Below the pieces are notes generated by a model. The model did not search any database. It worked only from the letters and a program-made list of their open reading frames with translations, and was not told the origin of the DNA. A program made the position numbers and the translations under genes. Positions 55,301 through 62,319 of a stretch of 64,000 bases of DNA are shown piece after piece; position 1 is the stretch's first letter; each line of letters starts with the position of its first letter. The DNA comes from Chitinophaga filiformis (GTDB taxonomy: Bacteria > Bacteroidota > Bacteroidia > Chitinophagales > Chitinophagaceae), in the NCBI RefSeq assembly GCF_023100805.1, contig NZ_CP095855.1:744001-808000 (forward strand), written 5' to 3'.

Positions 55301-55669
55301 GGCCATGGGTTCAGTAGTGAGACGGTTGGAGTGGTAACGCCGTGGCGTACACAGATAAGCCTTATCAGGGAGTTAATAGGCAATGACGATGAGCTGCAGG
55401 CCATCAATATTGACACGGCGGAACGGTTTCAGGGGGCAGAAAATGATATTATTATCGTCTCGCTGGCAGTGTACCACCCGGTACAACTGGGACAGTTACA
55501 GAACCTGGGGGCATTCCACTGGGAAGACAGCAGGGTAGAGGTTGACAGGAAATTGCTGGTAACGCTTTCCAGGGCCAGGCAGCAGGTGATCATCATGGGG
55601 CATGAGCCGGTATTGAGGGCAAGCAGTCATTATACCGGCTTGCTGAACAGTATGACGAGGTGTTCATAA
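52334..55669 (+). CDS. Dna2-like fusion of PD-(D/E)XK nuclease and superfamily 1 helicase
   Basis: The 1111-residue protein joins a Cas4/Dna2-type nuclease to an Upf1/Dna2-type helicase. The nuclease core (about residues 340-410) has YGLQGRLDILAED, EIFELKSGRSPDYGAW and the HEMQVVGYNLLL segment, giving the D, ExK and Q of motifs II-IV. The helicase (about 690-1105) has LIQGPPGTGKTSALL (Walker A), DTLIADEASQLTEPQ (Walker B), IGDQNQLPPVV, NTHFRMH, DTAERFQGAENDIIIVSLAV and VTLSRARQQVIIMG. I see no cysteine cluster after the nuclease core, so the Fe-S cluster of Dna2 and Cas4 seems missing. A second ATG (52358) could be the start. It probably acts in DNA repair or end processing. Confidence 0.88.
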   Translation: MIVDLLLHMSVNKINAPTHHLSGQAFYMRLQEAANRPSPTETLRQIRQLLEQLFRYLTREETRSFGNLFARMQFFFDKYPVPAALQEQLTALRIHTHKAVIGTLIADKPLSLICIQTMANAIRHFCEVPVPAVLVEHCLPVEGSMLAYAPQLSAALVPQLKCLITDVGPLQKRSDQAPYFILGCRNDDLGSFRLLVSESVQAHTTLLQAQLRVYDTVHILHCSKTEEPGLYEAVTTTRIILEPDLLVDISDLAECFGRQGAGKLLYLVKKLVPQTPGLAAFKGNVVNALLDNVLRNPEMDLRQSFVEAVADNVLQAAAYGRVELNNMFADIRTKHWPNLLQSAAELHDRPVRIEPTFFSALYGLQGRLDILAEDDTDPLRKEIFELKSGRSPDYGAWKNHEMQVVGYNLLLQSAFGDERRGSSAILYSAASDTPLRNVSSNRPAENELLALRNEVVSQLLRLAAGEYAILDQITTAAAEGLPSFSAVHFSAFEEVYTTASPLLRTYYQQFLSFLLREYLLAKCGMYSAPDREDDSEGFAALWLLSEQEKLERFNIIPGLQFRHFDAESSTVVFNIQIPVSHNFRIGDTAIIYPRSPEGLFPLRHQVLKGRIDAMGKASLTFSLNNRQITHDFFGQQQLWVIEHDIYESNYWVAATALFHVLEPRFAQRMELLLGQRAPGAAPLTAPCPPMFNSNQQAILQAALEAQDYYLIQGPPGTGKTSALLTALVSSLVNKGDQTVIVAFTNRAVEEICRKLEDKGIPHLRMGSRRSATEHQLRRFCLSGDIEGAGKFVMNQRVFVGTVATMATRLHLLQMLGVRMDTLIADEASQLTEPQLLGLLMPFRKFILIGDQNQLPPVVAQADQFCHSQHPLLIAQGITDLRCTLFERLIHTCKAMQWHHAWGMLNTHFRMHNDIASLINHYYAGQLSAGNPLQSQPYNPGEYTATDNWSHILCRGRTLFIPSPHEPTSKMHRTEAQQVVSLLHHLRQRYGHGFSSETVGVVTPWRTQISLIRELIGNDDELQAINIDTAERFQGAENDIIIVSLAVYHPVQLGQLQNLGAFHWEDSRVEVDRKLLVTLSRARQQVIIMGHEPVLRASSHYTGLLNSMTRCS

Positions 55670-55700
55670 AAAAAGCCATCTGTCATGAAACAGATGGCTT
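55668..55700 (-). terminator. Terminator of the NUMOD4/HNH gene
   Basis: AAGCCATCTG (55673-55682) and CAGATGGCTT (55691-55700) form a 10-bp stem. On the minus strand the stem is followed by a T-run. It may also serve the convergent helicase gene. Confidence 0.82.
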
Positions 55701-55744
55701 GTATGTCAGACAACATCATATGATCATTCCTGGAAAACCAGGCT

Positions 55745-56314
55745 TTAATCCAGGGTTACATGGCTCCAGTTTTCACCGCTCTTTATGCGGTAGAGTTGCA
55801 TTTCGCTGATATCAAACTGTTCAGCGATCTGCTTCATTGTTTTTCTGCCGGGCTTTGCCAGCAGGCGTTTAATACTTTTTACTTTGGTAATGTTCAGCTT
55901 AAGCCCCTTTACACGGTTCCGCTGCTTTTCCTTGTAGGCCAGTTTAGCAGGACTGAACTGCTGGTGAGCTTCCATTTCTTCTTTGGTTGCCCATTGCAGG
56001 TTAGTGGCTTTGTTATTTTTCTTATCGTAATCAATGTGGATAACGTACTTGTAGTTACGTCCCGGTTTTTTATTAAACAACTTTGCGACTTCCCGGTGCA
56101 GGTAAAGGGACTGGTAACTATCCGCCGGCTTTACATTCAATACTGTATAGCCCTCTACCGTGGAACCGGACAACAATTTCCCGTCTGAAATATCTTCGTA
56201 ATAGCTGATCACTCTTCCCATGTTAGATACTGCATACTTTTTACGCAGGGCAGATTTATTTTTAATCTGCAAGTCTTTCCAGACTTCATTCTTCAGATTT
56301 TTAATCGTGGCCAT
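55745..56314 (-). CDS. NUMOD4/HNH domain protein with C-terminal helix-turn-helix
   Basis: A 189-residue protein built like a homing-type endonuclease. The N-terminal NUMOD4 motif is EVWKDLQI...YAVSNMGRVIS. The HNH part (about 70-115) has LYLHREVAKLF and VIHIDYDKKNNKATNLQWAT, with His-Asn-His-type residues in place. A C-terminal HTH follows (RKTMKQIAEQFDISEMQLYR). It is free-standing, with no intron or inserted gene nearby. Such genes may act as site-specific nucleases or as domesticated DNA-binding proteins. Confidence 0.85.
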   Translation of the reverse strand: MATIKNLKNEVWKDLQIKNKSALRKKYAVSNMGRVISYYEDISDGKLLSGSTVEGYTVLNVKPADSYQSLYLHREVAKLFNKKPGRNYKYVIHIDYDKKNNKATNLQWATKEEMEAHQQFSPAKLAYKEKQRNRVKGLKLNITKVKSIKRLLAKPGRKTMKQIAEQFDISEMQLYRIKSGENWSHVTLD

Positions 56315-56345
56315 GTGAAAGAAATTTAATAGTTGAACCTGGGGT

Positions 56346-57410
56346 TTATCCGTAAACGTTACAATCTGCTACTTCATTTTTTGCTGGCAGTAGGTTTTGG
56401 TCAGTAAGGGGGGATGTCCGCTCAATTATATGATCTTTGTAATGCAATGCTATCGAATCTAACACTTCTTCCACAGCTGCCAATGTACTGCAAGTTACTA
56501 ATTGCTGCCTGAATTCTTTTATATGAGGTAACCCTTTCAGGTAATTGGTATAGTGTCGTCTCATTTCAAGTATTCCTACAACAGCGCCTTTCCACTGCAC
56601 TGAATGCCTCAGGTGTTTTTTACATACTTCTACCCGTTCCAAAACAGATGGGGGAGGCAAATGTTCACCCGTTTGCATAAAATGTTTTATTTCATTGAAG
56701 ATCCATGGATATCCGATGGCGGCTCGTCCGATCATCACTCCATCTACTCCGTATTTCTCGCGGGCTGCAATGGCCTGCTCCGGTGTACATATGTCCCCGT
56801 TACCGAATATAGGGATATGAATACGTGGATTGTTCTTGACCTTTCCGATCAATGTCCAGTCGGCATTACCTTTATACATCTGTGTACGGGTACGGCCGTG
56901 GATGGTCAGTGCCTGGATACCGACATCCTGAAGGCGTTCCGCCACCTCTTCAATGTTTTTCGTATTGTCGTCCCAACCCAGACGGGTCTTTACGGTCACC
57001 GGCAAACGGGTTGCTTTTACGACAGCGGCTGTCAGCTTCACCATCTTGGGAATATCTTTCAGGATACCGGAACCGGCTCCTTTACACACCACCTTCTTCA
57101 CCGGGCAGCCGTAATTGATGTCCAGCAGGTCAGGGTTTGTGGCTTCCACTATCTGGGCGGCCATTGCCATTGGCTCCTCGTCTCCTCCGAATATCTGGAT
57201 ACCCACAGGTCGTTCATAATCAAATATGTCCAGCTTCTGCCGGCTCTTGATGGCATCACGTATAAGTCCCTCCGAAGAAATGAACTCTGTATACATCAGG
57301 TCCGCCCCGTTTTCTTTACACACCGCACGAAAAGGCGGATCACTAACATCTTCCATTGGAGCAAGCAACAGCGGAAAATTGCCCAATGTTATATTTCCAA
57401 TCTTTACCAT
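56346..57410 (-). CDS. dusB: tRNA-dihydrouridine synthase (DusB type)
   Basis: This flavoenzyme reduces uridines in the tRNA D-loop. The start MVKIGNITLGNFPLLLAPME at ATG 57410 is chosen over an upstream start at 57458. The 354-residue protein has DINYGCPVKKVVCKGAGSG with the catalytic Cys, VTVKTRLGWDD, LTIHGRTRTQMYKG and IFGNGDICTPEQA (FMN phosphate site). It lies 31 bases downstream of the NUMOD4/HNH gene's start, on the same strand. Confidence 0.93.
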   Translation of the reverse strand: MVKIGNITLGNFPLLLAPMEDVSDPPFRAVCKENGADLMYTEFISSEGLIRDAIKSRQKLDIFDYERPVGIQIFGGDEEPMAMAAQIVEATNPDLLDINYGCPVKKVVCKGAGSGILKDIPKMVKLTAAVVKATRLPVTVKTRLGWDDNTKNIEEVAERLQDVGIQALTIHGRTRTQMYKGNADWTLIGKVKNNPRIHIPIFGNGDICTPEQAIAAREKYGVDGVMIGRAAIGYPWIFNEIKHFMQTGEHLPPPSVLERVEVCKKHLRHSVQWKGAVVGILEMRRHYTNYLKGLPHIKEFRQQLVTCSTLAAVEEVLDSIALHYKDHIIERTSPLTDQNLLPAKNEVADCNVYG

Positions 57411-57502
57411 TTTATCATTTGTAGGCTGACCTCCTATTCCGGTAAATCCGGAAACCAATTGTCAACTCGATTTCGCACTGTAAATTTACGCAAATTTAAT
57501 CT

Positions 57503-58468
57503 ATGACAGGCCGTTTGAAGCAATATCCGCCATCATTACAGTTCGCAGCATTTATTGGGTTATTCCTGCTGTTCTCAGTCCTATATCTTTTTTTCCTGGT
57601 TTTTGTATTCCCGGCCATTAGCGGTTACCCTTTGACGACACTTCAAAGTGACCTGTATGCCGCAGAAAAGGCCTTACACCCTGTATCCCCTAAAGTTCTC
57701 GGCTATTTGAAATTAACGCAAATTCTATACAGTTTAGTAGTTTTTTTGCTGCCTCCGGTATTTTTTACCTTCCTGGTGACCAACCGCCCTGCCAAATGGC
57801 TGAGAGTAGACAAGAAACCCCGTTTCCTGCCCGTCATATTAGCTTTTCTTATTATGATAATGGCCCTGCCATTTGTGAGTTACACCGGCGACTGGAACCA
57901 TACCTGGCCCTTTTCCCCTGAAACCAGGAAGCTGGAAGAACAGACGGACATACTGATGCGGGGCCTGCTGACGATGTCGGATCTTTCCGGCCTGCTCATT
58001 AATCTGATGCTGATTGCCGTTCTTCCGGCTATCGCGGAAGAATTCTTTTTCAGAGGGGTTGTACAGCGCCTTTTCATCAAAATGATGCCGCAGCTGCCCT
58101 GGCTGGCCATATTTATCACCGCAGTCTGTTTCAGTGCCATTCATATGCAATGGATGGACTTTATTCCCCGGGTGCTGCTGGGCTTTCTCCTGGGCGCTAT
58201 CTATTACCTGAGCGGCAATCTCTGGCTGTCTATACTGGGCCATTTCCTCAATAATGGCCTGCAGGTTGTGATGGTCTATCTTTACCAGGCGAAAATGATA
58301 AAGACGGATCCTATGGTGTCTACACCAACCGAATGGTATATTGCCGCACTCAGCCTGGCATTGACCATCGGGGCTATCTGGCTGTTTGATAAACAGACCA
58401 CGCCCGGGCCACAGGATCCTAATCACCGGGAAGACTTTAACGACAATATTGAATCAATCGGGAAGTAA
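57503..58468 (+). CDS. CPBP family intramembrane metalloprotease
   Basis: A 321-residue membrane protein with about seven or eight hydrophobic segments. The Abi/CPBP motifs are EEFFFRGVVQRLF (about residue 178, paired Glu plus Arg), CFSAIHMQW (His) and ILGHFLNNGLQV (HxxxN). These residues form the metal site of Rce1-like proteases. Its target is unknown. It is the first gene of a plus-strand run with the DUF2007 gene and cdsA. Confidence 0.91.
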   Translation: MTGRLKQYPPSLQFAAFIGLFLLFSVLYLFFLVFVFPAISGYPLTTLQSDLYAAEKALHPVSPKVLGYLKLTQILYSLVVFLLPPVFFTFLVTNRPAKWLRVDKKPRFLPVILAFLIMIMALPFVSYTGDWNHTWPFSPETRKLEEQTDILMRGLLTMSDLSGLLINLMLIAVLPAIAEEFFFRGVVQRLFIKMMPQLPWLAIFITAVCFSAIHMQWMDFIPRVLLGFLLGAIYYLSGNLWLSILGHFLNNGLQVVMVYLYQAKMIKTDPMVSTPTEWYIAALSLALTIGAIWLFDKQTTPGPQDPNHREDFNDNIESIGK

Positions 58469-58498
58469 TCGTACTTTAGTCCTAACAAACAGATTATT

Positions 58499-58717
58499 AT
58501 GGAAAAAGACTGGGTGAAAATTTATTATACCAATCAGGTGTTCCGGGCAGAAATCATCAGGGGGATGCTGGAAGAGAACGGGATCAATGTAGTGCTGATC
58601 AACAGGCAGGACTCTACTTACCTGACCGCCCTGCCGGGCATGGCAGAGCTGTTTGTACACAACTCCCAGGAAGCCGAAGCCAGGCAACTGCTGACCGAAG
58701 CCGGAGACCTGTCCTGA
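58499..58717 (+). CDS. DUF2007-type small protein
   Basis: A 72-residue protein: WVKIYYTNQVFRAEIIRGML, then GINVVLINRQDSTY and a C-terminal VHNSQEAEARQLLTEAG. This is the pattern of the DUF2007 (putative signal transducing protein) family, with a GlnB-like ferredoxin fold. The function is unknown. It lies 30 bases after the CPBP gene. Confidence 0.85.
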   Translation: MEKDWVKIYYTNQVFRAEIIRGMLEENGINVVLINRQDSTYLTALPGMAELFVHNSQEAEARQLLTEAGDLS

Positions 58718-58775
58718 TAGTAGCTGCCATTTTCCGCTTTAACACAAATTTTTGTAAAACAACTGCCTTTTCAGC

Positions 58776-59663
58776 ATGAAAACTTTCTTTACCCGCACAG
58801 CAACAGCACTGGTTTTTGTAGCCGTGATGCTTGGCGGGATCCTTTATAGCCCTTTTACGTTCTTTCTGCTTTTTTTCCTGATCAATTTCTTTGCATTACA
58901 GGAGTATTTTAAGCTCATCCGCCATGTGGATCCGGACTATAACAATATTTCCGGCTGGCATAAAACCGGGCTGCTGGTAGCCAGCTGCGCGCTGATCATG
59001 GCCTTTACAGGAGAGCATTTTTCCTCGTCTGCCAACCTTTCCCTGGGCTTCCTTGGCTGGTGGCTGACCATCATATTCCTGCTGATCATGCCCATCGGGG
59101 AAATATTGCTCAGCAAGGATTTTTCCCTGAAAAACATGGGCTATTCCGCGCTGGGCCTGGCCTATATTACACTTTCCCTGGGCCTGCTGGTGCATCTGTG
59201 CCTGAACTATGATACTATCCGTTTCACTGATACGGCTACTGGTACCGGCCCCGGCTGGCTTATTCCATTATTACTGATCGCTTTTATCTGGATCAATGAT
59301 ACAATGGCCTATATTGTTGGCTCTCTGATAGGGCGTACCCCTTTTGCGCCTGCCATTTCTCCGAAAAAGACCATCGAAGGCACTGTGGGAGGTATGATAC
59401 TGGCGGTGGCTGCCGCCGGCGTATACGGTTATTTCTGGGGCAGGGAATACCTGGCATTACAGCATTGGCTGGTACTGGCCGCTATCGCCGCCATTTTTGG
59501 CACCGCGGGCGACCTCATCGAGTCAAAACTGAAGCGTATGGCGGGTGTCAAAGATTCCGGCAGCATCATGCCGGGGCACGGCGGCTTTATGGATCGCTTT
59601 GATTCCCTGCTGCTGGCAGCTCCCTTTGCCTGGTTGTACGTACATTTCTTCGCAATGATTTAA
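58776..59663 (+). CDS. cdsA: Phosphatidate cytidylyltransferase
   Basis: It makes CDP-diacylglycerol, the precursor of all phospholipids, from CTP and phosphatidate. The 295-residue membrane protein has eight or so hydrophobic segments. The CDS signature runs SKLKRMAGVKDSGSIMPGHG and on to GFMDRFD near the C terminus, with the paired metal-binding Asp region (GTAGDLIESKLKR) upstream. The PS decarboxylase gene, acting later in the same pathway, follows after 24 bases. Confidence 0.96.
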   Translation: MKTFFTRTATALVFVAVMLGGILYSPFTFFLLFFLINFFALQEYFKLIRHVDPDYNNISGWHKTGLLVASCALIMAFTGEHFSSSANLSLGFLGWWLTIIFLLIMPIGEILLSKDFSLKNMGYSALGLAYITLSLGLLVHLCLNYDTIRFTDTATGTGPGWLIPLLLIAFIWINDTMAYIVGSLIGRTPFAPAISPKKTIEGTVGGMILAVAAAGVYGYFWGREYLALQHWLVLAAIAAIFGTAGDLIESKLKRMAGVKDSGSIMPGHGGFMDRFDSLLLAAPFAWLYVHFFAMI

Positions 59664-59687
59664 CTTCGCACCAAATACATAACAACA

Positions 59688-60341
59688 ATGAAGATCCACC
59701 GAGAAGGATTAGCTACCATTTTACTGACCTTTGCTGTTCTTGCCCTGATCAATGGCGCCGTTTTCTACTTTTTAGGACATATGCCGCTGCTCTGCAGGAT
59801 CGTGGCTGCCTTTTCCCTGGTACTGTTCCTGTTTATCATTTCCTTCTTCCGTATTCCTAAACGTGAAATGAAACTGGATGAATCCCTGGTGATTGCTCCC
59901 TGTGACGGTAAGGTAGTAGTGATTGAAGAAACCTATGAACCTGAGTATTTCAAAGACAAACGCCTGCAGGTATCCATCTTTATGAGCCCTGCCAACGTGC
60001 ACGTGAACAGGAACCCGATCAGCGGACAGGTGAAATTGTCGCAGTACCATGCAGGTAAATACCTCGTAGCATGGCACCCGAAATCTTCTACAGAGAATGA
60101 ACGCCATACCGTAGTGATCGGTAATGCAAAAGCAGATATCCTGGTAAGACAGATCGCCGGTGCATTGGCCCGCCGTATCGTGAATTATCTGAAACCTGGT
60201 ATGCAGGTGACCCAGAATGAAGAACTGGGCTTTATTAAATTTGGCTCCAGGGTGGACATCTACCTGCCGGTAGGCACCCAGGTCAACGTAGCGCTGGAAC
60301 AGGTGGTACGTGGTGGTCAAACTGTGATCGCTACCATTTAA
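59688..60341 (+). CDS. psd: Phosphatidylserine decarboxylase (small form)
   Basis: It makes phosphatidylethanolamine from phosphatidylserine. The 217-residue protein has two N-terminal membrane helices, then APCDGKVVVIEE, VSIFMSPANVHVNRNPISGQ and the self-cleavage site ELGFIKFGSRVD. In that site the Ser (about residue 188) becomes the pyruvoyl group. The context is GS-R rather than the LGST of E. coli, as in the small bacterial/archaeal form. It probably shares a transcript with cdsA. Confidence 0.94.
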   Translation: MKIHREGLATILLTFAVLALINGAVFYFLGHMPLLCRIVAAFSLVLFLFIISFFRIPKREMKLDESLVIAPCDGKVVVIEETYEPEYFKDKRLQVSIFMSPANVHVNRNPISGQVKLSQYHAGKYLVAWHPKSSTENERHTVVIGNAKADILVRQIAGALARRIVNYLKPGMQVTQNEELGFIKFGSRVDIYLPVGTQVNVALEQVVRGGQTVIATI

Positions 60342-60373
60342 TTGCTTATTTTTATCAGCATAAACAGAAAGTC

Positions 60374-60631
60374 ATGAAAAAACTGATCTTAGGAGCGAGC
60401 GCTGTATTACTCTTCGCGGGCGCTGTATTGGCCCAGGAAAAGACTAAGGACGCTTCCTGCTGTAAAAAATCAGCGACTGCTGCTGCATGCTGTAAAAAAG
60501 ACCAGGCAGCAAAAAGTAGCGCCTGCTGCAAACAACCCAGTAAAACCGCTGCACTGCGCACGGCTGCCGCAAAACCGGCAAAACCAGCGCAGACTGCTAC
60601 TGCTGCCGCAGTAAAACCATCCGGAAAATAG
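60374..60631 (+). CDS. Secreted small protein with three Cys-Cys-Lys motifs
   Basis: An 85-residue exported protein. The signal peptide (MKKLILGASAVLLFAGAVLA) is followed by three evenly spaced motifs: SCCKKS, ACCKKD and ACCKQP, 10 and 13 residues apart. The tail is rich in Ala, Lys, Pro and Thr with no cysteine. The paired cysteines suggest metal binding or disulfide cross-links. No family is recognised. It lies 32 bases after psd. Confidence 0.7.
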   Translation: MKKLILGASAVLLFAGAVLAQEKTKDASCCKKSATAAACCKKDQAAKSSACCKQPSKTAALRTAAAKPAKPAQTATAAAVKPSGK

Positions 60632-60646
60632 AATCAGTATAATAAC

Positions 60647-60700
60647 AGGAAGTCCCATCTTCATTGCAATAAGCAGTTGAAGATGGGACTTCCTTATTTT
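60647..60700. terminator. Long terminator hairpin
   Basis: AGGAAGTCCCATCTTCA (60647-60663) and TGAAGATGGGACTTCCT (60678-60694) form a 17-bp perfect stem with a 14-base loop, followed on the plus strand by TATTTT. It separates the 60374 gene from the convergent yjjG-like gene. Confidence 0.8.
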
Positions 60701-60715
60701 AAGCAGCTGCCGTCT

Positions 60716-61414
60716 TTACAGGATCGTTTTTAGTTCGTGCAGGCTGTTGATGACAAAGGTCGGCTTCAAATCGCCGGTAGCTGGTACCAGCGGGTTGAAA
60801 TACACCTGGTCAATGCCCGCATTAAATGCCCCGATAATGTCAATATCCAAAGCATCCCCGATCATGATACTGCTGTCTGCTGTAGCGTCTGCCTTCGTAA
60901 TGGCATAGTCGAAGATCTCCCGGTAAGGCTTCAGGCTGCCGGCAGATTCAGAAGTGATCACGTGTGTGAAAAAATGATCTATCCCTGAACTTTTCATCTT
61001 ACGCAGCTGGGTTTCTTCAAACCCGTTGGTGATCATATGCAGGGGATAATTCTTTGCCGCCAGGTATTCCAGTACCTCTTTCGCATGCGGAAAGAGGGCC
61101 GTCTGGGTAGGCAATTCCTCCAGGAACTGTGTGCCCAGCGCTTCGCACAATTTCTCGTCGCCGATCTTAAAATCCAGTAATGTAAGCCGGAAACGTTTAC
61201 TGCGGAGATCATTCCGGGTGATATATCCCTTCCGGAAACGGTCCCAGAGTTTCTCATTATACACCATGTACACCTGATGAAATTCCTTAAAGGATGGCAC
61301 CCCGCGGCTTTCCAGCTTATGTGCGTGGTATAGTTGCTCTAATACCAGGTAGGCATTGGTTTCAAAATCCCATAGGGTATGGTCCAGATCGAAAAATATA
61401 TGTTTGTATTTCAT
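60716..61414 (-). CDS. YjjG-type noncanonical pyrimidine nucleotidase (HAD family)
   Basis: A 232-residue HAD phosphatase. Motif 1 is FFDLDHTLWDFETNA, which is characteristic of the YjjG/YfnB group, followed by HMITNGFEETQLRKMKSSGI (motif 2), the Lys of SAGSLKPYREIF, and IMIGDALDIDIIGAFNAGID (motif 4). E. coli YjjG removes phosphate from faulty pyrimidine nucleotides; the same house-cleaning role is likely. Confidence 0.92.
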   Translation of the reverse strand: MKYKHIFFDLDHTLWDFETNAYLVLEQLYHAHKLESRGVPSFKEFHQVYMVYNEKLWDRFRKGYITRNDLRSKRFRLTLLDFKIGDEKLCEALGTQFLEELPTQTALFPHAKEVLEYLAAKNYPLHMITNGFEETQLRKMKSSGIDHFFTHVITSESAGSLKPYREIFDYAITKADATADSSIMIGDALDIDIIGAFNAGIDQVYFNPLVPATGDLKPTFVINSLHELKTIL

Positions 61415-61504
61415 TTTCCTGCACTTCCTTAATCAGCTACAAAGATACTCATTACGGGGGGATGCACATTTTTTACTATTTTCCGTATCCCTTAATCACA
61501 AAAT

Positions 61505-62209
61505 ATGAACGCAGTAATTACCGGCGCCAGTAAAGGAATAGGAAAAGCAGTTGCGGAAAAGCTGGCCAGAGAAGGATTTAACGTAGCCATCTGCGCCCGG
61601 AACGCAGTCCACCTGGAAAAGGCAGTAACAGATATCCAGGCGGTAAACCCCTCGGTCGAAGTACTTGCCCGTTCCGTAGACATGGGGCAGAAAACGGCTG
61701 TACTGGCATTCGCAGAAGAGATCAGGAATACTTTCAACACTGTGGATATACTGGTCAATAATGCCGGCATATTCATCCCGGGCGGTATGCAGGACCAGGA
61801 AGACGGATTATTGGAAAGCATGATGTCTGTTAACGTGTACAGCGCCTATCACCTCACGCGGCAACTATTGCCGGGAATGAAGGCCAATGGAACGGGGCAT
61901 ATTTTTAATATGTGTTCTACTGCGAGTTATACATCATATTCCAACGGAGGGGCCTACAGCATCACAAAGTTTGCTTTGCTTGGCTTTTCCCGGAACCTGC
62001 GGGAAGAACTGAAACCTCATAATATCAAAGTAACATCCCTGAGCCCCGGGCCAACCCTGACAGCTTCCTGGGAGGGTTTTGACGCTCCCCCGGGCAGAAT
62101 GATGGAGCCGGAAGACGTAGCAGATCTCCTATGGGGTGCATATACCTTGTCAAAACAGGCCGTTGTGGAGGAAGTTATCATGCGGCCAATGCTGGGCGAT
62201 ATTGCATAA
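61505..62209 (+). CDS. SDR family oxidoreductase (3-ketoacyl-ACP reductase-like)
   Basis: A 234-residue classical SDR. TGASKGIGKAVAEKL (about 8-22) binds NADP(H), NNAGIF follows near residue 85, and the catalytic set is Ser in CSTASYTSYSNGG, then YSITK near residue 155. It resembles FabG-like reductases, but the true substrate is not clear. It is a single gene between yjjG and batD. Confidence 0.9.
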   Translation: MNAVITGASKGIGKAVAEKLAREGFNVAICARNAVHLEKAVTDIQAVNPSVEVLARSVDMGQKTAVLAFAEEIRNTFNTVDILVNNAGIFIPGGMQDQEDGLLESMMSVNVYSAYHLTRQLLPGMKANGTGHIFNMCSTASYTSYSNGGAYSITKFALLGFSRNLREELKPHNIKVTSLSPGPTLTASWEGFDAPPGRMMEPEDVADLLWGAYTLSKQAVVEEVIMRPMLGDIA

Positions 62210-62302
62210 ACCCTTTACCAGCAAGCACTTCCACGATTATATTGATTATTTTTTTAACTAACTTTTAACTGGCTATTCAGCACCAACAGGGCTGGCTTTG
62301 GC

Positions 62303-62310
62303 TAAATTTG
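62303..62310 (+). promoter_or_regulatory. -7 element of batD
   Basis: TAAATTTG matches TAnnTTTG and ends 10 bases before the ATG at 62320. No clear -33 element is seen. Confidence 0.45.
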
Positions 62311-62319
62311 TTTTGCATT

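Noticed and set aside
52334..56314. Possible anti-phage defence island (nuclease-helicase plus HNH protein)
   Set aside because: The neighbours are housekeeping genes (proC, dusB, cdsA), the two genes are on opposite strands, and there is no integrase or restriction gene. It is kept only as individual observations.
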